This document shows, in pieces, positions 34,860 through 43,745 of a stretch of DNA of 64,000 nt (positions are counted from its first letter, which is position 1; each line of letters starts with the position of its first letter). Source of the DNA: DAOUJI01 sp965219565 (GTDB lineage Bacteria > Chloroflexota > Dehalococcoidia > Lucifugimonadales > JAGWBF01); assembly GCA_965219565.1 (NCBI GenBank), contig OZ244780.1, positions 2,728,001 through 2,792,000 of the forward strand, written 5' to 3'. The position numbers and the translations under genes were made by a program. A model generated the notes under the pieces. That model had not been told where the DNA came from and made no database searches. It saw only the letters and a list, made by a program, of their open reading frames with translations.

Positions 34860-35270
34860 ATGGTAAAGCAGGGTGTGGCGCCCGATGAGCTGACCAAACC
34901 CTTCTGGGACGCCGCCAACGAAGGGCGTCTGGTCATCCAGAACTGTAAAGCCTGCGACAGGCTTCAGCACCCCCCGGTCCCGGCGTGCGACCAGTGCGGC
35001 TCAGGGGACAATCTGGAGTGGAAGCAGATGAGTGGCCGCGGCAAGATATACAACTACGGAGTGGTCTACGACTGCCCCATCAGACTGCTTCAGGACGATC
35101 AACCCTTCAACGTCGCAGTAATTATGTTGGACGACGACCCGAGTATCCAGATGTACTCTCACCTCCCCGGAACTCCGGTGGACGAGGTCCCGTTGGGCGC
35201 CAGTGTGGAGGTCCTGTTCGAGGAGACAGCAAACGGCCAAAAGGTCCCCGAGTGGCGGGTAGTTAACTAG
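34860..35270 (+). CDS. DUF35/Zn-ribbon OB-fold protein
   Basis: 136-residue protein of the DUF35 family: a zinc ribbon with CKACDR (about residue 29) and CDQCGSGD (about 43), followed by an OB-fold from GRGKIYNYGVVYDCP. Such proteins bind acyl-CoA and partner with SCP2-type thiolases, as in steroid side-chain degradation, where the pair cleaves the beta-hydroxyacyl-CoA side chain. The thiolase-like gene follows 45 bp downstream, consistent with a heteromeric complex. The substrate here is unknown. GGAGAGGGGAG lies just before the ATG. Confidence 0.9.
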   Translation: MVKQGVAPDELTKPFWDAANEGRLVIQNCKACDRLQHPPVPACDQCGSGDNLEWKQMSGRGKIYNYGVVYDCPIRLLQDDQPFNVAVIMLDDDPSIQMYSHLPGTPVDEVPLGASVEVLFEETANGQKVPEWRVVN

Positions 35271-35315
35271 ACACTCGCATCCTTCAGGGCCAAGGCTCTC
35301 AGAAAGGAATCACCA

Positions 35316-36650
35316 ATGACCACTCAACATGCTCCAATTTCGATGTACCGGACAGAAGAGGGTACGGGGTTATGGGAACACCGAGGGAAGGTGGCGGCCG
35401 TCGGTGTTGGGCACTCTCCCACTGCCCGGCGCTGGGATTGGAAACCCGAAACCAGCGTAGGTGCAAACAGCATCCTGGCCCTCAGGAGAGCTATAGAGGA
35501 CGCAGGCGTCTCGCCGGACCAGGTCGACGGTTTGATCCTTGACCCGGGGACGGCTACGGGAGCTCACTGGCCGGAAGGCCAGCCCTTACCCATGGAAGTG
35601 ATCAACGCCTTTGAGACCACTAGCGACCCCTTGGACGGCATCTCCAAGCTGAGCGCCGAGTGGCTGTTGAAGAACATGCCGGAGCTGGTGAATGTCAAAT
35701 TCACCATGTACTGTCGGGTGCCGCCCTACGGTTGTATGTCCCAAGCCGTCGTCCTTGGCGCCCAGGCTGTGGGCGCTGGTCTCGCGCAGACCTGCCTGGT
35801 GCTCAAGGGCTGGCACAACATGGAAGGCCGGTACTACCAGGGAGGGGCAAACGCTGGGGAAGACGTCCCCGGGACTGTCGGGGTTAGCCGCCTCTGGGGT
35901 ACGCCGGCGTCCTTCGGCACCGCCCTTCAGTTCGCAGAGTACTGCCGGAAGTATGGCAAAACCCACGACATGATGGCGCCCTTTATGGTGAATTCAAGAA
36001 GAAACGGACTGCTGTTCCCGGAAGGGTATTGGGCCCAGCATCGGCCTGAACAATTGACGGAGGAGGACTACCTGGCCGCCCGGTGGATAGCCAAGCCGGC
36101 TAACCTGTTCGATAACGACATACCGGTCATGGCGAGCGCCGCCTACGTCTTCACCACCGCTGAACGGGCCAAGGACATGAAGCAGAAGCCCGTCTACATC
36201 CTGAACCATGCGTCGAGCCGGACCAAGCCCAGGAGCCTCACTCCAACACTGGACGAGGTCGAGGCCGAAACCGCGAGATCGGCCCGGAAGATATATGAGG
36301 GCGCCGGGATTACCGCCGCCGATCTCTCCTTCGAGAACATGTATGACGGCTTCTCCCTGTTCCACCAGTTCCACATAGAAGGTCTGGGCTACAGAGGCAT
36401 CAAGTTTGGAGAGGCGTTAGACTTCTACCAGACGGACATCAGCATCGAAGGGCCGAACCCCGTTTCCCCCAGCGGCGGCAACATCGGGAGCGGCCGCAGC
36501 CGTTTCTGGATGCACACGGACTGCATCCAGCAGTTGCAGGGACGGGCGGGCGCGCGGCAGGTCACGGGAGTTAAGCCGGAGGTCGCCGTCTCCGGCGGTC
36601 CCATGCCCCTGGACGGCGACTTTACCGTGTGGAGCGTCAATCCTGGTTAG
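35316..36650 (+). CDS. Thiolase-like (SCP2-type) protein, degenerate active site
   Basis: 444-residue thiolase-fold protein acting with the DUF35 partner just upstream. The candidate cysteine region reads MYCRVPPYGCMSQAVVLG. The C-terminal histidine loop, normally GHPxGATG, is replaced by SGGNIGSGRSRFWMHTDC, so the usual catalytic His is missing. This supports a role as a lyase or non-condensing thiolase-like subunit over a canonical acetyltransferase. It resembles the thiolase-like gene at 51806, which keeps His in this loop. Ribosome binding site AAAGGA upstream. A molybdenum hydroxylase fragment follows. Confidence 0.85.
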   Translation: MTTQHAPISMYRTEEGTGLWEHRGKVAAVGVGHSPTARRWDWKPETSVGANSILALRRAIEDAGVSPDQVDGLILDPGTATGAHWPEGQPLPMEVINAFETTSDPLDGISKLSAEWLLKNMPELVNVKFTMYCRVPPYGCMSQAVVLGAQAVGAGLAQTCLVLKGWHNMEGRYYQGGANAGEDVPGTVGVSRLWGTPASFGTALQFAEYCRKYGKTHDMMAPFMVNSRRNGLLFPEGYWAQHRPEQLTEEDYLAARWIAKPANLFDNDIPVMASAAYVFTTAERAKDMKQKPVYILNHASSRTKPRSLTPTLDEVEAETARSARKIYEGAGITAADLSFENMYDGFSLFHQFHIEGLGYRGIKFGEALDFYQTDISIEGPNPVSPSGGNIGSGRSRFWMHTDCIQQLQGRAGARQVTGVKPEVAVSGGPMPLDGDFTVWSVNPG

Positions 36651-36655
36651 GGACC

Positions 36656-36832
36656 GTAGAGGCAGCGAACCCCGGACATCCCTTCGGAGCCCGAGGAATG
36701 GGAGACGTGCCGCTGGCGCCTCCCACGGCTGATGTGGCCAACGCCATATACAGGGCCGTGGGTGTCAAATTGAAGCAGCTCTCAATGTCTCCAGGGACTA
36801 TCCTGGACATCCTCTGGAACGGCAACCGATAG
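36656..36832 (+). pseudogene. C-terminal fragment of a molybdenum hydroxylase large subunit
   Basis: The frame reads EAANPGHPFGARGMGDVPLA and on to MSPGTILDILWNGNR, which aligns with the last 58 residues of the molybdenum hydroxylase at 30359-32713 (VPNPGHPFGVRGVGEVSLVP ... MSPGAILETMWEQ). The catalytic Glu of GVGE is Asp here (GMGD). It begins directly after the thiolase-like stop codon and has no start. It is a relic of a second, otherwise deleted, molybdenum hydroxylase gene. Confidence 0.85.
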
Positions 36833-36836
36833 AAGT

Positions 36837-39521
36837 CTAAACGACCTTGGACTCCGCGAGGAGTGCCAGCTCCACCGGCTGAAGCCCCAGCTCTCCGCAG
36901 TAGACCTCTTGGTTGTCTTCTCCGATCAGTGGCGCCCGGCGGCGGATCCTCCAGGGAGACCCGTTGTATATGCCTGCAGGCCCGGGATACTTGAAGCTCC
37001 GCCCCAACTCCGGATGCTCCACCTCGACCCAAAAGCCCCGGTCCTCCAGGTGGCCGTCCTCTAGCAGGTCTTCGGGAGTCCGGACCAATCCCCAACCGAA
37101 ACCCCTCTCCTGGCCCCCGTAGGCCAACTCCTCTGCGGTGAGGTTGGCGGCAAATTGCGTCACTAGGTCTACGATGTGGGAGACGTGCTCCCGGACCACC
37201 TTGGGGTCCTGATATCTGGAGTCTTTCAAGTCTCCAGCCAAGCCATAAGTGTCCATCCACTCAGCCAGAGCTCCTATTTGCCGAGGGCCAAGCTGGCCGA
37301 CGGAGGCGTGCATATATTTGCCATCCTTACAGAAGAACTGAGACTGGGGGCGGCGCGTGACAGAGGCGTGACGTCCTGTCTGCCGGAGGGGGATCGCGCC
37401 GGTGTATATGTAGTTGGCCACGTGGAACTCGGTGGTGAGGGCGCAGGCGTCATGAATGGAGGCATCGATGTACTGCCCTCGCCCCGTTGCGGTCCGGTAC
37501 ATTAGAGCTGCCATGATGGCCATGTTGGCATAGTGGCATCCTATGTGCCAGGCCTGCCCGCCTCCTCCCGCTATCGGGGGGGCGCCCGGTAGGTCCTCCT
37601 CGTCGTAACCGCAGCACGCCATCTGGCCTCCAACAGCCAGATGGAGCAGGTCGCTGGTGACGTAGTCCCGCCATGGCCCTGTCTGGCCGAAGGGAGTCAG
37701 GGAGCAAAAGATCAACCGGGGGTTCAGTTCCTTCAGATCCTGATATCCCAGTCCAAGGGATGGCAGGTACCCCGGTCTCAAAGTCTCCAGGATAACGTCT
37801 GCGTTGGAGGCGAGGCGTCGGAAGAGGCTTCGACCGTCCGATGTTTCCAGATTGAGGGTGATGCCTCGCTTGGAGGTGTTGTAGTGCCAGAAGGAGATGC
37901 TTTTCTCTCTATCAGGAACGTCATCCAGGAAGGGTCCCTGGGTGCGGCTCGAAACTCCGCCGGGAGGCTCGATCTTGATGACGTCAGCCCCTAGGTCCGC
38001 CATCAACTTGCCGCAGAACTCCCCCTTCTCATCAGCCAGCTCCAGTACCCTGAGGCCCGACAGAGGCCCACTTGCGTTGTGCCCAGAAGTCTCAGACGCG
38101 GTTCCCTCCGGCGCTCTTGATCCGCTCTTTTGGCGGGACAGCCTGCGCCCTTCTCCGCCGGGAAGCGGACCTCCCTGGAGCATCTCCTCAATGTAGGAGT
38201 AGCGCTCCCTGGTCTTGGGCCAAAAGGTGCCGTCCTCGTAGCCTTCCACGAACTCCTCATGGCTCAACTCCAGGAGACCCTCGAAGACCTCCTTGTTGTG
38301 CTGGCCGATCAACGGGCTCGGCAGATAATGGAACGAGGGGGTCTCGGCGAGCTTGAAGGGTGCGTTCTGGAACTTGCGAGGTCCCAGCGCCGGGTGGTCC
38401 AGCTCGGTGTACATCTCCCGGTGGCGGAGCTGGGGATCGTGCTCCACCCGGTCCTCGACGCTCTGCACCGGCATAGCGCCCACCCCGGCGGCCTGACAGC
38501 GCTCCATCAACTCGTACTTGTCCAGCGTCAAGGTCCATTCCTGAATGCGCCGATCCAGCTCCTCCTGACGCTGGAGGCGCCTTTCGAGACTGGTGAATCG
38601 GTCATCAATGGCCCAGGCGGGACTGCCCATCGTACGGACCAGGTTTTGCCATTCCTCGTCGGAGAAGCAGGCGATGACGCACCAGTCGTTGTAGCCGTCC
38701 CCCTTGGTGCGGTAGGCGTTGTGGGGAGCGGCGGTGCGGCCGCGGTAGTTGTTCGCAAAGGTGGTCCCCGGCCAAACAGCGTGGTTCCCCGGGGGATACC
38801 CCTCGCGGCGAGACGGTCTGCCGTTCACAGTGGTGTCTAGCAACGCAGGCCCGTTCAGGGTTATCCCGGCAATCATCTGAGAAAGGTCAACGTGCTGCCC
38901 CTGGCCGGTCATGTCGCGGTGGTAGAGGGCAGTCATGGTGGCCATGGCCATATACATGCCGCCTGTGTCGTCCAGGTAGGACCAGCCCCATCCTGCAGGA
39001 GGCTTTCCGGGCAGTCCAGACTGGTAGGTCAGCCCCGAAAAGGCCTGGGCAATAGGGCCGAACGTGGTGTAGTGGCGATGACGTCCAGTGTGGCCAAACC
39101 CTGCCTGGGATACATAGACTATGTCGGGTTTCAGCTTGAGCATCTCATCGTAACCCAATCCCCAACTCCCCAATGCCCGGGCGCTGAAGTTCTCGATGAC
39201 CACGTCCGAGATGGAGATGAGACGCTTTATCAGGTCGAGGCCCTTTGGGCTGCGCAGGTTCAGGGTGACGCCCAGCTTGTTACAGTTGGTGTCGTTGAAG
39301 TTCCCCGAAGTGTTTAAGCTGGTCTCCACTCCCGGGGGCGTACCTATTCCTTCGCCCCTACCCCTCTCACTGTCGGGCCACTCGACCTTGATCACTTCGG
39401 CGCCCAAAGCTCCCAGCCAGCGGGTGGCCCATGGGCCTGCCCTCACCCAGGTGAAATCAACAACACGCACTCCGGCGAGAGCTTGTGGCAACTCGGACGT
39501 TTCCCGATGGGACAGGGACAT
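36837..39521 (-). CDS. Fused double-domain CaiB/BaiF CoA-transferase
   Basis: 894-residue family III CoA-transferase carrying two complete domains (about 10-440 and 478-890), joined by a polar linker. Domain 1 opens LAGVRVVDFTWVRAGPWATR and keeps the catalytic Asp region YLDDTGGMYMAM. Domain 2 opens LSGLRVLELADEKGEFCG; the equivalent site reads WHIGCHYANMAIM, with no Asp, so it is probably a non-catalytic structural partner. Family III enzymes form interlocked dimers, and a fusion would make an asymmetric dimer from one chain. It would transfer CoA between organic acids. The opposing DUF35/thiolase genes suggest a shared pathway. Confidence 0.92.
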   Translation of the reverse strand: MSLSHRETSELPQALAGVRVVDFTWVRAGPWATRWLGALGAEVIKVEWPDSERGRGEGIGTPPGVETSLNTSGNFNDTNCNKLGVTLNLRSPKGLDLIKRLISISDVVIENFSARALGSWGLGYDEMLKLKPDIVYVSQAGFGHTGRHRHYTTFGPIAQAFSGLTYQSGLPGKPPAGWGWSYLDDTGGMYMAMATMTALYHRDMTGQGQHVDLSQMIAGITLNGPALLDTTVNGRPSRREGYPPGNHAVWPGTTFANNYRGRTAAPHNAYRTKGDGYNDWCVIACFSDEEWQNLVRTMGSPAWAIDDRFTSLERRLQRQEELDRRIQEWTLTLDKYELMERCQAAGVGAMPVQSVEDRVEHDPQLRHREMYTELDHPALGPRKFQNAPFKLAETPSFHYLPSPLIGQHNKEVFEGLLELSHEEFVEGYEDGTFWPKTRERYSYIEEMLQGGPLPGGEGRRLSRQKSGSRAPEGTASETSGHNASGPLSGLRVLELADEKGEFCGKLMADLGADVIKIEPPGGVSSRTQGPFLDDVPDREKSISFWHYNTSKRGITLNLETSDGRSLFRRLASNADVILETLRPGYLPSLGLGYQDLKELNPRLIFCSLTPFGQTGPWRDYVTSDLLHLAVGGQMACCGYDEEDLPGAPPIAGGGGQAWHIGCHYANMAIMAALMYRTATGRGQYIDASIHDACALTTEFHVANYIYTGAIPLRQTGRHASVTRRPQSQFFCKDGKYMHASVGQLGPRQIGALAEWMDTYGLAGDLKDSRYQDPKVVREHVSHIVDLVTQFAANLTAEELAYGGQERGFGWGLVRTPEDLLEDGHLEDRGFWVEVEHPELGRSFKYPGPAGIYNGSPWRIRRRAPLIGEDNQEVYCGELGLQPVELALLAESKVV

Positions 39522-39951
39522 CAGTGCCTCCTAGTGTAGCAATGCCTATACGTGAGTGGTGGGTGGGTCCCCTGGGCCCTTGTCTTTTGGGGGCCTGGGA
39601 ACCGCAGCCAGATTTCGCCCATAGCCGCCATGCGCTTCATGACCTCGTCCATGTTCACGTCCTCGACCCGGCTGGCAATGGACCAGTGGTTGCCTGAGGG
39701 GTCGTCGACGCGAGCGATGCGGTTTCCGTAGACCTGGTCGGCAGCCACGGTGATGGGCAGTTGAACGACCGTCGGGGACGGCTCGACAGTCGGAGTCGCT
39801 GTAGGCTGCAGAGCATGTGTGGGTGTCGGTCCCAACGTAGGCGTAGGTTGGATGTGGGCGTGGATGCAAAGCGAAACCGGCACGCGAGAACCGCCGCAGC
39901 CACAAGGCAGACCAAAGCAACGCGCACGAATGTTCCGAATCCTATGCTCAT
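39521..39951 (-). pseudogene. Broken lipoprotein/VOC-domain relic
   Basis: From 39951 the frame reads MSIGFGTFVRVALVCLVAAA, then VLAC, a lipoprotein signal peptide, but the Thr/Pro stalk that should follow is in a different frame: HIQPTPTLGPTPTHALQPTA. That second frame continues with ADQVYGNRIARVDDPSGNHW, then SIASRVEDVNMDEVMKRMAA, matching the C-terminal half of a PhnB-like VOC (glyoxalase-fold) protein. So a signal peptide and a stalk, out of frame, lead to half a VOC domain. The ending overlaps the CaiB/BaiF ATG by one base. Confidence 0.65.
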
Positions 39952-40010
39952 GGCGGCCGCTTAGAACGGCCGCCGACAATGCTTCCTTGTTGTCATAGAT
40001 CCGATGGAAG

Positions 40011-41213
40011 TTACGGCTTGATGGGATATGCCCTGAGGGAGTTGTCCCTGAGGATTCTCCGTTTGCTCTCAAGGGAGATGTTGGGCATGTTCATCATGTC
40101 CTGCTTGGCCCGGTAGTACATGCGCCCTTCTGGGTGACCGAAGTCGGTGGCGCCGAGAATGACGTGGTCTCCGATGGCGTCTATCAGGTCTTCCAAACCA
40201 GGGTCGTCCTGGTCAGCGGCAACGAAACACTGGCGTTCGAAGTATTCCTGCGGAGAGTGGTTGAGGCCTTCAATCTTGAGCTTGCGGGTTCCGCCCTGAA
40301 TGCCGGCTTCCAGGCGGTCAGGCCAGAATGCGGCCCATCCGCAGCCCGACTCCAGGAACACGAGTTTAAGCTTGGGGTGCCTCTCCAGGACTCCGCCCAT
40401 GATGAAGGCGGTACAGGCCAACATGCTCCCCATGACGAAGGACACGGCGGAGGCGCAGTTTCTCAGACCGTCGACGTAAGTAAGGAAACCCTGGTCGAAG
40501 GGATGGCTGGTGCTGGGATGCAGCCCTATGGGCACCCCAAGCTCCGCGCATGTCTCCCACAACACGTCGCACTCCTCGTGGTAGACGCGGATGTCGGGGT
40601 GGGGGGCAGGGTTCATGTGCACTGCCTTGAAGTCGTACTCTTTCACACAGCGGCGGACCTCCTCTGCGGCGGCCACCGGGTCCCGCAGGTCGATGGAAGC
40701 GGCTCCGCAGCCTCCGGGACCAATCTCCGCACAGAAGTCGCCAAGCCAGCGGTTGTACGCGCGGCGTAGGGCATTGGCAGTGACCCCGTCCATCTCCTGC
40801 ACGCCTGTGAGCCAGAACCCGGCGGTGGGGTACAGAATCATATGGCTGATGTCGCAGGTGTCCATGACCTCACGGTACGCGCTGGCCGGGAAGTTCATGT
40901 CGGCCCACTTACCGTAGGCCCGGTCCAGGTCATCCAGGTCCCTTCCCTCAAAACCCTTGGCGGCATTGACGAAGCCTTCGGCCCCGAAGGGCATCTGCCT
41001 GCCCATGACCTTCAGGTTCATTTCAAAGCAAAGCGGGTCGGCGGTGTTGTATTCCATTGGGGCGGCCCGCCTTTCCCCCAGGTTGGAAGTCCTGCACCAC
41101 CTGACGCTGGCCTCGTCAATGAGATGCCGGTACTTCTTTTCCAGATAGTTGTCGAATATGTTGTCATGCTCCAGTATGTGAGCGTCGCCGTCGATCAACT
41201 TGAAATCGTCCAT
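40011..41213 (-). CDS. Amidohydrolase superfamily protein
   Basis: 400-residue metal-dependent TIM-barrel hydrolase or decarboxylase of the amidohydrolase_2 type. I chose the ATG at 41213, with GAGGGG six bases upstream; the frame opens at 41282 without a ribosome site. The metal motif DxH is DGDAHILEHD at residues about 8-17, the barrel His ligand is in IGLHPSTSHPF, and the late Asp is in LGATDFGHPEG. Family members include aromatic decarboxylases and lactone hydrolases. It is divergently transcribed from the LLM oxidoreductase gene, 136 bp away. Confidence 0.9.
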   Translation of the reverse strand: MDDFKLIDGDAHILEHDNIFDNYLEKKYRHLIDEASVRWCRTSNLGERRAAPMEYNTADPLCFEMNLKVMGRQMPFGAEGFVNAAKGFEGRDLDDLDRAYGKWADMNFPASAYREVMDTCDISHMILYPTAGFWLTGVQEMDGVTANALRRAYNRWLGDFCAEIGPGGCGAASIDLRDPVAAAEEVRRCVKEYDFKAVHMNPAPHPDIRVYHEECDVLWETCAELGVPIGLHPSTSHPFDQGFLTYVDGLRNCASAVSFVMGSMLACTAFIMGGVLERHPKLKLVFLESGCGWAAFWPDRLEAGIQGGTRKLKIEGLNHSPQEYFERQCFVAADQDDPGLEDLIDAIGDHVILGATDFGHPEGRMYYRAKQDMMNMPNISLESKRRILRDNSLRAYPIKP

Positions 41214-41349
41214 GACATACCCCTCGCGTCGACTGAAATTGCCTTTCGCCCTCAAGATACTGTGGTATAGTCGTAACGTCAACCCTCACCGCAGATACAC
41301 AGAGCAGCTTTAGATTAGGCGTTCAGATGAGAGCAACGGGAGGCGCTTA

Positions 41350-42321
41350 ATGAAGTTTGGAGTTTCCACGGGCAACTTGGGTTCGATGGGCAGTGAGCCG
41401 GGACCGGGCTCCTGCCTAGAAATCGCCAGACACGCCGAGGACCTGGGATACGACTCGGTTTGGGTCCATGACCACGTGGTGCTGCCCCAGGTCTTCAAAA
41501 CTGACTACCCTTACAATGTCGGCGGGAACTTCCCCTTCGCCTGGAACTCCAACGTGTACGACCCTCTGGTGATGATGAACGCCCTGGCAGCAGTTACCAG
41601 CCGGGTCAGCATAATCTCCAGCGTACTGGTCATTCCATACCGCCACCCCGCGCTCACCGCCAAGATGCTTGCCAACGCAGACCTCCTCTCCAACGGCCGA
41701 ATCATCCTGGGAGCCGGAGCCGGATGGCTGGAGGACGAGTTCGACGCCTTGGGCCTGCCCCCGGAACATTTCCGGCGGCGGGGGACCGTAACGTCGGAGT
41801 ACATCCGGGCCATCAAGGAGATGTGGACCAATACTGGCCCCTCCAACTTTGTGGGCCGCTACGTGGGGTTCATCGACGCCGGCACGTTCCCCAAACCCCA
41901 CCGTAAGCCTCACCCGCCCATATACCTCGGAGGCAAAGGCCGCAACGCAACTCTGCGCGCGGTCAGATTGGGCGACGGGTTCATTTGCATAAACGTAACC
42001 CCGTCCCAGTTGGCCGAGGAGGTCTCCCTGCTGCGTGAGCTGTGCCGTCGAGACAAGAGGGACCCGTCAGAGATTGAAATATGCACGAGCGGCAGGACGG
42101 TCCTTACCGAGGCGCCCGTCGACGGGGACGACCGCCCGCCCCTCACCGGGTCCCCAGACCAGGTCATCAACGACCTTAGGGAGTACGCCAAGGTGGGACT
42201 CCAGCATATCCAGTGCACACCGTCCGTTGCGGGAGAACCCGACCCTCGCAAGGCGCTGGCCGAGGGCATGGAGCTTTTCGCTCGCGAGATTCTTCCCCTG
42301 TTTAAGCAGTCAACCCTATGA
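41350..42321 (+). CDS. LLM class flavin-dependent oxidoreductase
   Basis: 323-residue luciferase-like monooxygenase-fold protein, either FMN- or F420-dependent. Start MKFGVSTGNLGSMGSEPGPG with a TIM-barrel pattern: AEDLGYDSVWVHDHVVLP, LSNGRIILGAGAGWLEDEF, and HPPIYLGGKG. These match the F420-dependent and FMN-dependent subfamily widespread in Chloroflexota and Actinobacteria. Its stop overlaps the following DUF2283 gene's ATG (ATGA). A second family member lies 276 bp downstream, so the block may have grown by duplication. Confidence 0.92.
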   Translation: MKFGVSTGNLGSMGSEPGPGSCLEIARHAEDLGYDSVWVHDHVVLPQVFKTDYPYNVGGNFPFAWNSNVYDPLVMMNALAAVTSRVSIISSVLVIPYRHPALTAKMLANADLLSNGRIILGAGAGWLEDEFDALGLPPEHFRRRGTVTSEYIRAIKEMWTNTGPSNFVGRYVGFIDAGTFPKPHRKPHPPIYLGGKGRNATLRAVRLGDGFICINVTPSQLAEEVSLLRELCRRDKRDPSEIEICTSGRTVLTEAPVDGDDRPPLTGSPDQVINDLREYAKVGLQHIQCTPSVAGEPDPRKALAEGMELFAREILPLFKQSTL

Positions 42322-42533
42322 AGTTGATAATCGATTACGACAAGGAAACCGACATTTTATGGCTTAGTAATGGGAATCCTACGCCCGACGGAGAAGACAT
42401 CGCCGAGCAAGTCACAGCGTTTTTCGACAACGAGGACAAACCTAATGGAGTGATGATTGAACACGCGGCTGAATTATTGGGACCAATGCTAGCCGCAGCC
42501 TTGTTCGACGGAGCTGGCGCAAGGGAATCCTAG
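42318..42533 (+). CDS. DUF2283 family protein
   Basis: 71-residue protein: MKLIIDYDKETDILWLSNGN, then PTPDGEDIAEQVTAFFDNED and GVMIEHAAELL. The DYDxExDxLxL start and the later acidic segment are characteristic of DUF2283, a small family of unknown function often found near toxin-antitoxin genes. Its ATG overlaps the stop of the LLM gene as ATGA, so it is translationally coupled. No toxin is nearby. Confidence 0.85.
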   Translation: MKLIIDYDKETDILWLSNGNPTPDGEDIAEQVTAFFDNEDKPNGVMIEHAAELLGPMLAAALFDGAGARES

Positions 42534-42596
42534 GCGCTGGCCAGAGCGGCCTCATATTTGGGCATCAATCGCGCGGGAAAGTCAGGAGGAGCCTGT

Positions 42597-43544
42597 ATGA
42601 AGCTGGGTATATCGATACGCAACTTTGGATGGTTCGAGAATCGGGGCGGAGCCGAAGACCAGGTGCACATCGCGGAGAGAGCCGAGCAGCTGGGATTCGA
42701 CGCCGTTTGGGCCCACGACCATCTGGTGATGCCGGCGAGGCACCACGCCCGCTACCCGGAATCCAGCTTCGGCGCCCGACAGGACATCTACGACCCTATA
42801 GCAATGCTGTCAGGTATAGCGGCCAGCACCTCGCGGATAAAGCTGGGCTTCTGCGTCCTGGTGATACCCTACCGGAACCCCTTGGTCTTGGCGAAGATGC
42901 TGGCTACGCTGGACTGTCTCTCCAACGGCAGGGTCATACTGGGAGCAGGGGCTGGGTGGATGCAGGACGAGTTCGAGACCCTTGAGATGGGGGAGCGTTT
43001 CCGCATCCGATGGACCGTCACAGACGAGTGGCTGAGGATTTGCGTCGAGCTTTGGACGGGCGACGGCGCGTCCAGCTACCAGGGGCGTTTCCACTCCTTT
43101 GAATCTATCGGGGGGTTCCCCAAAACCGTTCAGAAGCCCCACATACCAATATGGCTTGGGAGCTACGGCGGTCCCAGGGCCGCGCAGAGGGCTGCCCAAT
43201 ACGCCTCCGGCTACTATACTCTCAGGGTCACCGCAGAGGAGTTGGCGGAGGAGTTGGAGAATCTCCGCAGGGAGCTGGACAGCCGGGGCAGGAACCTGGA
43301 CGAAATGGACATAGCCATGTACGGAGGAATACGAATCGGAGACCCCCATCCCGGGGACGTCGCCGTCATCGCCTCCGGGAGCAAGGACAAAATCATAGAC
43401 GACCTGATGGCCTACCAGCGGGCAGGACTGAAACACCTTGCCGCCGTCCCGACCAGCGGAGACCCGACCAAGGAAAGTCCCCAGAGGCTTCTGGACGACA
43501 TGCAGTACGTGGCCGAGGAGATCATGCCGGCGGTGTCGGGGTAG
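42597..43544 (+). CDS. LLM class flavin-dependent oxidoreductase, second copy
   Basis: 315-residue luciferase-like protein. I chose the ATG at 42597, preceded by AGGAGGA at ideal distance; an ATG at 42558 is in frame but lacks a site. Motifs match its neighbour: AEQLGFDAVWAHDHLVMP, LSNGRVILGAGAGWMQDEFE, and HIPIWLGSYGG. Its last 97 codons are almost identical to an orphan fragment at 46080-46376, which marks the far end of the inserted cassette. Cofactor (FMN or F420) not determinable. Confidence 0.93.
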   Translation: MKLGISIRNFGWFENRGGAEDQVHIAERAEQLGFDAVWAHDHLVMPARHHARYPESSFGARQDIYDPIAMLSGIAASTSRIKLGFCVLVIPYRNPLVLAKMLATLDCLSNGRVILGAGAGWMQDEFETLEMGERFRIRWTVTDEWLRICVELWTGDGASSYQGRFHSFESIGGFPKTVQKPHIPIWLGSYGGPRAAQRAAQYASGYYTLRVTAEELAEELENLRRELDSRGRNLDEMDIAMYGGIRIGDPHPGDVAVIASGSKDKIIDDLMAYQRAGLKHLAAVPTSGDPTKESPQRLLDDMQYVAEEIMPAVSG

Positions 43545-43745
43545 TTGATACCCCCATCCCAACCTTCCCCGGGTTTGTATCAAAATAGCCTCTTGCTACA
43601 AAATCCTCAATGCTGCTACAAAATTCTAGGCCCCTGTTGCTTATCAGGGGACCGTCCACACGGGGTCATGCTCCAGGATACGTCAAGACGCCTACGGGGT
43701 GCATGGTCTTGTCGGCAAAGTTGGGAATGGTCATGATCGGCTTTG

